Assembly (NCBI GenBank): GCA_005884335.1
Contig: VBCJ01000144.1
Coordinates: forward strand, 1-14,805
Direction of reading: 5' to 3'
Origin: Betaproteobacteria bacterium
Lineage (GTDB): Bacteria > Pseudomonadota > Gammaproteobacteria > Burkholderiales > SG8-39
Length of the DNA stretch: 14,805 nt
In this document: in pieces, positions 7,414 through 14,353 of the stretch
How positions within the stretch are numbered: position 1 is the stretch's first letter
How the letters are laid out: each line of letters starts with the position of its first letter
The notes under the pieces: model-generated
Told to the model about the DNA's origin: nothing
The model's input: the letters and a program-made list of their open reading frames with translations, nothing else
The model's database searches: none
Position numbers and translations under genes: made by a program

Positions 7414-8403
7414 CTACTTCGTGTTGTTGATCGCGGCGAAGATGTCGTCGGCGCCGATCTCCTTCGCGTACGCCTCCATCACCGGATCCACCAGCTTCTT
7501 CATCTGCGCGCGGTCGGTGAAGGTGATGCGCTTCAGCTTGCCGGCCTTTTCCAGCGCTACCAGCTTGGCCGTGTCTTCGGAGGACTCGACCTGGCGGCCA
7601 TACGCGCCCGCCTCCTTTCCCGCGCGGAGGATCGCCGCCCGCAGGTCGGGAGGCAGGCCGCGGAAAGTCTTCCCGGAAAAGCAGATCGGCCGGATCGTGA
7701 TCGCGTGCTCGGTCATGGAGAGGTTGGGGCCGACCTCGTAGAATTTCATCGACTCGACGCCGGCGGCCTCGTTCTCGCCGGCGGAAATCACGCCGTTCTG
7801 GATGGCGTTGTACACCTCGTTGTACGCGATCACCGTGGGCGACATGCCGATCGCGGCGAAGGTGCGGCTCCAGATGGGCGCTCCCTGCACGCGTACCTTG
7901 AGGTTCTTCATCTCGGCCAGGTTGCGCACCGGCTTGTTGACGAAGATGTTGCGCGTGCCGCCGCCCGCGTAGCCGATCAGCATGACGTCGGCCTTCTGCG
8001 CGATCTCGTCCGCGATCGGCTTCAAGAGGTCCGCGTCCAACACCTTGTTCCAGTGGTCGAGGTCGCGGAACAGGAACGGCGCATCGATGAAAGGCGCCGC
8101 CTTCGAGAAGGTGGACATGTGCGCGGGCGAGACGATCCCGTAGTCCACGCCCTTGCCCTGGTTCATATAGGCGAAGTAGTCCTTCTCCAGCCCGAGCTCG
8201 CTGTTCTTGTGGAGCACGAAGCTGACCGGCTTGCCGTAATACTTCTTCACCAGCTCCTCGAATTTCAGGAGTGACTTGTTGAAAGCATGGTCGTCGTTGA
8301 ACTGCACCGCGCCGTGCAAGGTGATGGTCTGCGCGATCGCGCTCGCCGCGAAGCCCGCCGTCGCGGCCGCGGCCGCCCAAGCCAGAACCTGTCTGCGTAT
8401 CAT
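7414..8403 (-). CDS. dctP: TRAP transporter periplasmic substrate-binding protein (DctP family)
   Basis: A 329-residue solute receptor. The ATG at 8403 is preferred over a longer in-frame form because it is preceded by GAGGAGG at good spacing and gives a signal peptide MIRRQVLAW...SAIA (cleavage near residue 24). The mature protein has the DctP pattern: DYGIVSP (87-93), a GGTRNIF block (148-154) and KVRVQGAPIW (169-178), whose Arg171 is in the position of the conserved arginine that binds the carboxylate of most TRAP ligands. A NEVYNAIQNGVISAGEN segment follows. It binds an organic anion in the periplasm and delivers it to DctQM. Its ATG overlaps the stop of the upstream dioxygenase gene (ATGA). 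Ligand unknown, but probably an acid that the dioxygenase or its pathway uses. Confidence 0.93.
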   Translation of the reverse strand: MIRRQVLAWAAAAATAGFAASAIAQTITLHGAVQFNDDHAFNKSLLKFEELVKKYYGKPVSFVLHKNSELGLEKDYFAYMNQGKGVDYGIVSPAHMSTFSKAAPFIDAPFLFRDLDHWNKVLDADLLKPIADEIAQKADVMLIGYAGGGTRNIFVNKPVRNLAEMKNLKVRVQGAPIWSRTFAAIGMSPTVIAYNEVYNAIQNGVISAGENEAAGVESMKFYEVGPNLSMTEHAITIRPICFSGKTFRGLPPDLRAAILRAGKEAGAYGRQVESSEDTAKLVALEKAGKLKRITFTDRAQMKKLVDPVMEAYAKEIGADDIFAAINNTK

Positions 8404-9248
8404 GCTTGCCTCCTCGTCTCCTTGATGGTGATGCGCCACAGCGTGCGCGCATCGTCCGGATCGGTCAGCGTCGCCGAGTGCAGGAGCGACGCGTTGTCCC
8501 AGATTACCACGTCACCGGCGCCGTACGTCAGTCGGTAGCGGTATTTCCCGAGCGTGGCGTGGCGCTTGAGCTCGTCGAGCAGCGCGCGCGCCTCGCCTTC
8601 GGGCATGCCCTCGATGCCGAACGAGCTGCCCGAGACCGCGTAGAGCGCCGTGCGGCCCGTGACGGGGTGGCGCCGCGCAACCGGATGCCGGACCCAGTGC
8701 AGCCTGCCCTTCTGCTCCTCGGTCAGCAGCGAGGCCGCCGTGCGCGAGGTCTCCTCGAGATCGTCGCGATTGCCGTAATGATGCAGGCCAACCAGCCCTT
8801 CCAGGCGTTTTTTCATCGCGCCGGGCAGATCGTCGTAGGCGGCGTACTGGTTCGCGAACAGCGTGTCGCCGCCCGCGCGCGGCACCTGGAGCGAGTACAG
8901 CAGCGTCGCCCGCGCCGGCGTCTCCAGATACGAATAGTCGGTGTGGAAATAGGTCCCGGCATCGGCGAGCCCCGCCGGCTTGCCGTCGCGCACCACGTTC
9001 GACAGGATCAGGATGTCGGCGTATTCGGGATGGTGGAACTGGTCGACCACGTGCGGCTCGGGCGGCCCGAAGCGGCGCGCGAATTCCAGAAACTGGCGCG
9101 CCGTCAAGTTCTGAGCGCGGAACACGAGCACCTGGCCGGCAAAGAACGCTTCTTCGATTTCACGAAAAGCGCCATCGGAAAGCGGCCGGGCGAGATCGAC
9201 GCCGCCCGCTTCCAGGGCAAAATCCCCGCCCAATCGTTTCAGCTGCAT
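8400..9248 (-). CDS. TauD/TfdA-family Fe(II)/2-oxoglutarate dioxygenase
   Basis: A 282-residue cytoplasmic dioxygenase. The start at 9248 is chosen because a strong GGAGGAG lies just upstream; extending to 9410 would add a low-complexity Arg/Pro/Ser tail that overlaps the neighbouring Bug gene. The iron-binding facial triad is complete: His102 and Asp104 in TYFHTDYSY, and His257 in SLLHSAT. Arg272 in LWRITIK is the expected 2-oxoglutarate anchor. The family includes taurine dioxygenase, alkylsulfatases and 2,4-D dioxygenase, all of which hydroxylate a carbon next to a heteroatom and often release sulfite, sulfate or glyoxylate. Substrate is unknown. It lies between a Bug receptor gene (28 nt upstream) and dctP (4-nt overlap), so it probably acts on the compound the transporter imports. 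Confidence 0.92.
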   Translation of the reverse strand: MQLKRLGGDFALEAGGVDLARPLSDGAFREIEEAFFAGQVLVFRAQNLTARQFLEFARRFGPPEPHVVDQFHHPEYADILILSNVVRDGKPAGLADAGTYFHTDYSYLETPARATLLYSLQVPRAGGDTLFANQYAAYDDLPGAMKKRLEGLVGLHHYGNRDDLEETSRTAASLLTEEQKGRLHWVRHPVARRHPVTGRTALYAVSGSSFGIEGMPEGEARALLDELKRHATLGKYRYRLTYGAGDVVIWDNASLLHSATLTDPDDARTLWRITIKETRRQA

Positions 9249-9276
9249 CCGTGCACTCCTCCACCGGCTCGAAGCG

Positions 9277-10251
9277 TCAATCCGCCTTCGCACCGGAGGC
9301 CCGGACGATGGGCTCGTAGGAGGCGTGGTCCCGGCGCACGAACGCGGCGAAGTCCTCGGGCGAGGCGGAGATTTCAGGCTCCATCGCCTCGCGCGCGAGT
9401 TTCTCCGCAACCTGCGGCAGGCGCATGACCCGGGTGATGGACGCGTACAGGCGCTCTTTGACTTCGGGCCGAATCCTGGGCGGCGCCCAGATGCCCCACC
9501 AGCTCCCCAGGTCCATGCCCGGCACGCCCGCTTCCTCCATTCCGGGCACGCCCGGGACCATGGTCGAAGCCGCGCGCGTGATGAGCGCGAGCGGCACGAG
9601 CTTGCCCGCGCGGATCTGCGGGAGCACCACCGGCGTCGTCCCGATCATCACCTGCACGTCGCCCGCCAGCACCGCCTGCAGCGACGGCGCGCCTCCCCTG
9701 AAGGGCACGTGCTGCATGTCGGTGCCGGCGAGGCGGTTCAACTCCGCGCCCGCGAGGTGCTGCGAGGTGCCGTTGCCGGGCGAGGCGTAGAACCACTTGC
9801 CCGGCTCGCTCTTGACCCTGGCGATCAGGTCCTTCAGCGAACGGATCCCGCGCTCGGGCGTGACGCACACGATGATGCTCATCAGAGCGACCTCGGTGAT
9901 GGGCGTGAAATCGCGGTGGGGATCCCACGAGAGGTTCTTGTACAGCCAGGGGTTGATCGCGTGCGTGAAGTTGCCGGCGAGCAGGATGGTGTAGCCGTCG
10001 GGTGCGGCGCGCGCGACGTGCTCCGCGGCGATGTTGGAGCCTGCGCCGGGCTTGTTGTCCACCACCACCGGCTGGCCGATTTCCCGGGTGAGCTCGTCGG
10101 CGATGATGCGCGCGAGAAAATCGCCGCTGCCCCCGGGCGGAAATCCGACCACGAGCCGCAGCGGCCGGTCCGGGTAGCCTTGAGCCCACGCCGCCGTGGA
10201 AGCGATCCCCAGCAGAACCACGGCCAAGGCGCGACGCGCGATGATAGACAA
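9277..10251 (-). CDS. Bug/TctC-family periplasmic solute receptor
   Basis: A 324-residue tripartite tricarboxylate receptor-like protein (Bug family). The signal peptide covers about 1-23 (AWA-Q). Typical blocks follow: YPDRPLRLVVGFPPGGSGD (26-44), an NKPGAGSNIAAE segment, APDGYTILL, HVPFRGGAPSLQAVLAGDVQ and a late PGMEEAGVPG. Bug proteins bind small acids or amides in the periplasm. Initiation is at TTG 10251, five nt after a strong AGGAGG; no ATG lies before the signal peptide. No tctA or tctB genes are in the window, so it is an orphan receptor like most of its family. As first gene of the minus-strand operon it may act as a sensor or serve with the TRAP system, but that is inference. Confidence 0.93.
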   Translation of the reverse strand: MSIIARRALAVVLLGIASTAAWAQGYPDRPLRLVVGFPPGGSGDFLARIIADELTREIGQPVVVDNKPGAGSNIAAEHVARAAPDGYTILLAGNFTHAINPWLYKNLSWDPHRDFTPITEVALMSIIVCVTPERGIRSLKDLIARVKSEPGKWFYASPGNGTSQHLAGAELNRLAGTDMQHVPFRGGAPSLQAVLAGDVQVMIGTTPVVLPQIRAGKLVPLALITRAASTMVPGVPGMEEAGVPGMDLGSWWGIWAPPRIRPEVKERLYASITRVMRLPQVAEKLAREAMEPEISASPEDFAAFVRRDHASYEPIVRASGAKAD

Positions 10252-10385
10252 GGAAACCTCCTTCTACCTGCGGCCATACGATATACCGAAATTCCCTCGG
10301 GAGCCTGACGGACGAGGCGCTTTGGGCGGACAATATTCGTCCCGGTCGACGGGATAAAACCGGTTTCGTTCCAAGGAGAAACGCC
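10252..10385. promoter_or_regulatory. Divergent intergenic region with two small palindromes
   Basis: These 134 nt separate the divergent minus-strand Bug operon and the plus-strand GYD gene, so they should hold promoters in both directions. Two inverted repeats are visible: TCCCG-GTCGA-CGGGA (10340-10354) and the perfect palindrome AAACCGGTTT (10357-10366), 18-45 nt before the GYD start codon. The AT-rich CGATATACCGAAATT (10279-10293) is a possible -10 area for the minus-strand operon. A clear -35/-10 pair is not seen. Operator function is a guess from position and symmetry. Confidence 0.35.
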
Positions 10386-10676
10386 ATGGCCACATTCATC
10401 AGCCTTTTGAGTTTCACCGATCAGGGCATCCGCACCATCAAGGACGCGCCCAAGCGGGTCGACGCCTTCAGAGCAATGGCGAAGAAGCTCGGCGTTACGC
10501 TCAAGGATTATTACATGACCGTCGGCCACTACGACGTGGTAATCGTTCTCGAGGGCAGTGATGAGGCCGTTGCAACCGCGCTGCTGAAGGTTGCTTCCCT
10601 CGGGAACGTGCGAACCGAGACCTTACGTGCGTTCTCCGAGACCGAAATGAGCCGAATCACCGGCAACATTCCGTGA
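10386..10676 (+). CDS. GYD-domain protein
   Basis: A 96-residue soluble protein of the GYD family, named for a conserved Gly-x-Tyr-Asp motif, seen here as VGHYDVV (46-52). The fold expected is a small ferredoxin-like dimeric alpha/beta barrel; members are poorly characterised and no enzymatic role is established. The start is well supported by AAGGAG seven nt upstream. It heads a plus-strand group with the second Bug receptor directly downstream and lies opposite the Bug-dioxygenase-TRAP operon across a shared control region. The LGVTLKDYYMTVG stretch (35-47) is typical of the family. A role as a regulator or small-molecule-binding accessory of the nearby catabolic genes is possible but unproven. 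Confidence 0.88.
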   Translation: MATFISLLSFTDQGIRTIKDAPKRVDAFRAMAKKLGVTLKDYYMTVGHYDVVIVLEGSDEAVATALLKVASLGNVRTETLRAFSETEMSRITGNIP

Positions 10677-10714
10677 GGAGATGCCGGGAGGTGGCCACCC
10701 CCGGTGTGACCTGC

Positions 10715-11680
10715 ATGACTTCACGATTTCTCAGGTCGGCGACTGCGATTCTGTGTCTGGCCGTTTGCGGCGAAGGTTTCCCCCAAGCGTATCCAAGCCG
10801 GCCGATCAGCATCGTGGTGCCCGTAGGGCCCGGCAGCCAATCGGACAACGTCGCGCGCGTGCTCGCCGAACGGCTGCAGGCCGCCTTCGGCCAGCCCGTG
10901 CTTGTGGAGAACCGTGCGGGCGCCGATGCCATGATCGGGACCGAGTTCGTTGCCAAAGCGGCGCCGGACGGATACACGCTGCTCTTTTCACTCTCAGGTC
11001 CGTTGACCGTCGCCCCGACCCTCTATGCGGGACGAGTTCGATACGACAGCGAACGGGACTTTGCGCCGATTTCCCAGCTTGCGCGCGTAACCTTGATTCT
11101 CACGGCGAGCGCACAGCTTCCGGCAAATGACCTGAGGCAATTCGTCGCTTACACCCGGTCGCATCCGCGCACCGCGGCGATCGGACACATGGTCGGGGTT
11201 ATCTCTCTCCTCGCGCTGCGCTCAAAGCAGGTTACCGGGGCGGATGTCGAGCTGATCCCCTACAAGGGGGTGACGGCAATCTGGACCGACTTGCTCGGCG
11301 GCCGCATCCACGCGGGAATTGAACCCCTGAGTTCCGCCCTCCCTCAGATTCAGGCGGGCAAGCTGAAAGCCCTTGCAACTTTTGGCAGCTCCCGCTCGGC
11401 GTTTATCCCGGACGTGGCGACGGTGCGCGAGCAGGGCTATCCGGAAATCGAAGGCGAAGCATGGAACGCGCTCCTGACGCGCGCCGGCACGCCGCCCGCG
11501 GTGATCGACCGTCTCAATCGCGAAGTGGTGCGCATCTTCTCGCTGCCCGATGTCCAGGAGCGGCTGCGCGGCGTCGAGATCAAGACGAGCGATCCCCAAT
11601 CCGTCGCCCGCATGATTCGCGAAGACACGATTCGCTGGGCGAAGGTGATCCGGGACTTCGACGTGAAACCCGAGAACTAG
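10715..11680 (+). CDS. Bug/TctC-family periplasmic solute receptor (second copy)
   Basis: A 321-residue Bug-family receptor from the ATG at 10715, which gives a signal peptide of about 24 residues ahead of AYPSRPISIVVP. A GTG at 10673 overlapping the GYD stop (GTGA) would add 14 residues before that signal and could be the real, coupled start; neither has a good Shine-Dalgarno sequence at normal spacing. The family's usual PGG loop appears here as GPGSQSDNVAR, followed by NRAGADAMIG, APDGYTLLF, IPYKGVTAIWTDLLGGRIHAG and a late GYPEIEGEAWN. The unusual first ligand loop suggests a ligand different from that of the other two copies. No permease genes lie nearby. Its base composition looks slightly less GC-biased than that of its neighbours. 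Confidence 0.9.
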   Translation: MTSRFLRSATAILCLAVCGEGFPQAYPSRPISIVVPVGPGSQSDNVARVLAERLQAAFGQPVLVENRAGADAMIGTEFVAKAAPDGYTLLFSLSGPLTVAPTLYAGRVRYDSERDFAPISQLARVTLILTASAQLPANDLRQFVAYTRSHPRTAAIGHMVGVISLLALRSKQVTGADVELIPYKGVTAIWTDLLGGRIHAGIEPLSSALPQIQAGKLKALATFGSSRSAFIPDVATVREQGYPEIEGEAWNALLTRAGTPPAVIDRLNREVVRIFSLPDVQERLRGVEIKTSDPQSVARMIREDTIRWAKVIRDFDVKPEN

Positions 11681-11726
11681 ACGCACGCGCAACAGCACGG
11701 ATAAGATTCCACCCGAGGAGGAACCC

Positions 11727-12140
11727 ATGCTGACGCGACGCGATGTCCTGCTCGGAGCGATTGCGGCCGGAGTCATGATGCGCGCCCGGCCGGTCCTCGC
11801 CAAGGCGGCCCAGCCGGCGACGCCCGTTAATTTCGACGTGCCGGCCGGCGCCTGCGACTGCCATACCCACATCCACGGCCACCCGGAGAAGTCTCCTTTC
11901 TTCCCGGGCCGCGTCTATACGCTCGCCCGCGCGCTGATCGCGGCGAACCCGGAACGCATCCTCTGGGGAACGAACTGGCCGCATCCGAATTCGGGCTCAG
12001 GGCGCAAGCCGACCGAGCTGACGCCGCTCTTCCAGGTCGACGACGGCTTGGTGCTGAACCTTCTTCCGGTGTGGCTGCCCGATGCGGGGGTTCGCAGAAA
12101 AATCCTCGTGGACAATCCGGCGAGGCTTTACGCGTTCTGA
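11727..12140 (+). pseudogene. Amidohydrolase-2 (PDC lactonase-like) remnant with internal deletion
   Basis: A 137-residue open frame made of the two ends of a metal-dependent hydrolase of the amidohydrolase-2 family (like 2-pyrone-4,6-dicarboxylate lactonase), which is normally about 290-330 residues. The N-terminal part has a signal peptide (1-25) and the metal motif DCHTHIHG (44-51), then FFPGRVYT (58-65). From residue 66 the sequence continues with ARALIAANPERILWGTNWPHP (67-87) and the C-terminal VRRKILVDNPARLYAF. The barrel between them, roughly 170-190 residues, is missing, yet the frame is kept. The usual WGTDWPHP carries the catalytic Asp; here it is Asn83. With both the barrel and that Asp gone the product cannot be a normal hydrolase. 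A strong GAGGAGG precedes the ATG. An assembly collapse cannot be excluded. Confidence 0.8.
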
Positions 12141-12645
12141 GCGCGGGCTGGTTGGCGCGGCCCTGGTGTTCCTGGTCGCGTTGCAGCTCGCTCAAGGCGC
12201 GCGGGCGCAGGCTCCCGACGCGTCCGACATCGCCGAGGGCATGAGACTTTTCCTGCAGAAGGGAAATTGCCAGGCGTGTCACGGCTGGGCGGCGGACGGC
12301 CGCAAGATGGACAGCCAGATGCCGGACGGCTCGAACCTGCGCGAGACCCGGCTCGATCGCGGCACCCTGATCCTGACGATCAAGTGCGGGCGCCCCGGAA
12401 GAAGCATGCCGGCCTTCGACAAGCTCGCCTACAGCGACGGGCGCTGCTACGGCATGAAGCAGGCCGACCTGAAATCGAGCGGACTGGGCCTGCCCGATCC
12501 GCCGGCGACGCTGCAGCCGCGCGAGATCGAATTGCTCGCGGACTTCATGTTCGCGAAGATCATCGGCAAAGGCCCGATGAACCGCGCGAAGTGCATCGAA
12601 TACTGGGGCGCTGAAGTCGAAGCCTGCGGCGAGTTTCCTAAATAG
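12082..12645 (+). CDS. Exported c-type cytochrome, likely partner of a PQQ dehydrogenase
   Basis: A 187-residue monohaem cytochrome c. The haem motif is CQACH (63-67) and the probable axial methionine is Met109 in GRSMPAF. Four further cysteines (102, 122, 171 and 182) could form disulfides. The export signal runs from about 22 to 44 (GLVGAALVFLVALQLAQGARAQA). The ATG at 12082 gives a long basic N-terminal region and overlaps the previous gene by 59 nt; a shorter start such as GTG 12166 would trim the signal, so the start is uncertain. Cytochromes of this kind accept electrons from periplasmic quinoproteins, and the adjacent gene encodes a PQQ dehydrogenase. However, that gene is on the opposite strand, ending 2 nt away, so the two are not in one operon. 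Confidence 0.85.
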   Translation: MRGFAEKSSWTIRRGFTRSERGLVGAALVFLVALQLAQGARAQAPDASDIAEGMRLFLQKGNCQACHGWAADGRKMDSQMPDGSNLRETRLDRGTLILTIKCGRPGRSMPAFDKLAYSDGRCYGMKQADLKSSGLGLPDPPATLQPREIELLADFMFAKIIGKGPMNRAKCIEYWGAEVEACGEFPK

Positions 12646-12647
12646 GC

Positions 12648-14307
12648 TCAGTTCAACGCGAAGACGAACAGGTAGCTGGAATTCTCCAGCTTGTCGAACT
12701 TCACCGGGTGCAGGTGGCGCCCGCCCGACTGCACGGCGAGATACTGCTTCGGCCCGATCGCATAGGTCACCGGGGCGCCTTTGAGCGGCGTGCCGAGGTT
12801 GAAGCGCCAGAGCTCCTCGAGCGTTTCGTCGTGATACGCGATCACCCAGCCGTCCTGCAGCGCGGTGAACACGAGGCCCCCGGCCGTGACGATCGCGCCG
12901 GAGCGGATTTCGATATCGGTGATCGCCTTTGCGATGACTTTGTGGCCCCGCCCCGTTCTGCGTGAAGCAGCCTTCGATGCCCACGCCGTAGGCGATTTTC
13001 TTCACGGGATGATAGGCCGTCGGCTGGTGCGCGACGCCGCCGTGCCAGGTCGGGCAGGCGCGCTTCTTTCCGTCGCCGCGCAGCGCCCGCGCTATCGGGT
13101 TGTAGATCTGCACGTCGAGCTTCGCATCGTAATCGAGCGGCCTGCCGGTCTTGGGATTGATCCCCTTCGTCCAATTGAGATCGTTCACGTACTGGTCGGC
13201 CTTGATGAATTTTCCGTTGGTGCGGTCGAGAGTGTAATAGAAGCCGTTGCGCCCGAAATGGCCGACGATCTTGCGTTGCTGGCCGTCAATCGTCGCGTCG
13301 TAGAGCATGTGGACGCCGACTTCGTCGTAGTCCCACGAGTCGTTCGGGGTGTACTGGAAATGCCAGGCGGGCTTGCCGGTATCGACGTTGAGCGCCACCG
13401 CCGAGTCGGTGTAGAGATTGTCCCCGGGGCGCGCCTGCGGATCGTAGATCGGGAACGGGTTGCCCGTGCCGACGATGTAGAGGCGGGTCGCCGGGTCGTA
13501 GGAGCCGGTTTGCCAGATTCCGCCGCCGCCGGTTTTCCACGCATTGTGGTCGTCCTTCCAGGTTTCGCTGCCCGGGTCGCCGGGCTTGGGCACGACGTAC
13601 CAGCGCCACAATTCCTTGCCCGTCCTCACTTCGAGCGCGGCAACCCAGCCGCGCGTTCCGCCGTCGCCCGCGCCGTTCTGCACGATCACCTTGCCGTCGG
13701 CCACCAGCGGCGCGGTCAGGAATTTTTCCTGCCTGCCGAATTCGGTCTTCCCCGCGACCTGCTTGTCCCAGACGATCTCGCCGTTGTCGCGGTTGATCGC
13801 GATGACCCGGCCGTCCGGAAGGTTGGCGATCACGAGGTCTTCCCACAGCGCGATGCCGCGCGTGCGCGGAGCGTTGCCCTGGTGCTTGACGCCGGGGTCG
13901 GCAATCCAGACGAACTCGCCCTTGTTGGGATTGCGCGCGTCGATCTTGTACACGGTGCCCCAGCCGTCGGTCGTGTACATGAAACCGTTGTCGATGAGCG
14001 GATTGACCTCGTTTTCCGGGCCGTTCTGCCCGACGTCCTGCATGCCGCCCAGCGCCATCGCCCATACGAGCCGGAGGTTCTTGACGTTGTCGCGGTTGAT
14101 CTGGGTGAGCTTCGAATAGCGGGTGGCGCCGTAGTCGCCGTTCATCAGCAGCCAGTTCTGCGGCTCGTTCTGCGCATTGAGCAGACGGTCCCTGTTGACG
14201 GTCATCTGGTACTCGGCGGCGAACGCCGCCGCGGCGAGCGCGACAGCGAACACGCCCGCGAGAGCTGCGAATTCGACTCTGATGAATTTCGGCGCGCGAT
14301 GTCGCAT
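12648..14307 (-). pseudogene. PQQ-dependent alcohol dehydrogenase, methanol/ethanol family, disrupted by a frameshift
   Basis: A periplasmic quinoprotein dehydrogenase with a signal peptide (1-31) and beta-propeller. The start at 14307 follows GAGGGGG. Metal- and PQQ-site residues are visible: Asp215 in GAGDGGTRGW (the family usually has Glu here), Asn283 in TGNPFP, catalytic Asp326 and a second acid Asp328 in SWDYDEV. The WDYD pattern is the one associated with lanthanide-using members, while calcium enzymes usually have WDYA or WDYS. The frame is good to residue 454 (about 12946), then shifts. The C-terminal part resumes in another frame as GHKVIAKAITDIEIRSG through TAGGLVFTALQDGW to SSYLFVFALN, stopping at 12650-12648. 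About 30-50 residues that family members carry between the GCFTQNG block and the HKVIAKA block also seem absent. The lesion sits in a GGGGCGGGG run, so sequencing or assembly error is possible. A Bug receptor gene lies 46 nt upstream on the same strand. Confidence 0.82.
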
Positions 14308-14353
14308 GATGGGTCCCCCTCTTTTCGACTGCGTCAGTTTAGCGCGCGAGCGC

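Noticed and set aside
5825..8274. Long plus-strand frames (5825-7297 and 6823-8274) across the TRAP genes
   Set aside because: Both are highly charged, repetitive Arg/Glu/His/Asp sequences opposite clear membrane and receptor genes.
9249..9410. N-terminal extension of the TauD-type gene to 9410
   Set aside because: The added 54 residues are low-complexity Arg/Pro/Ser and overlap the Bug gene; a strong GGAGGAG directly precedes the ATG at 9248.
11827..12945. Continuation of the PQQ dehydrogenase frame past the frameshift to give an 826-residue protein
   Set aside because: After residue 454 the sequence loses all family similarity and runs opposite the cytochrome and amidohydrolase genes; the true C-terminus is in another frame ending at 12648.
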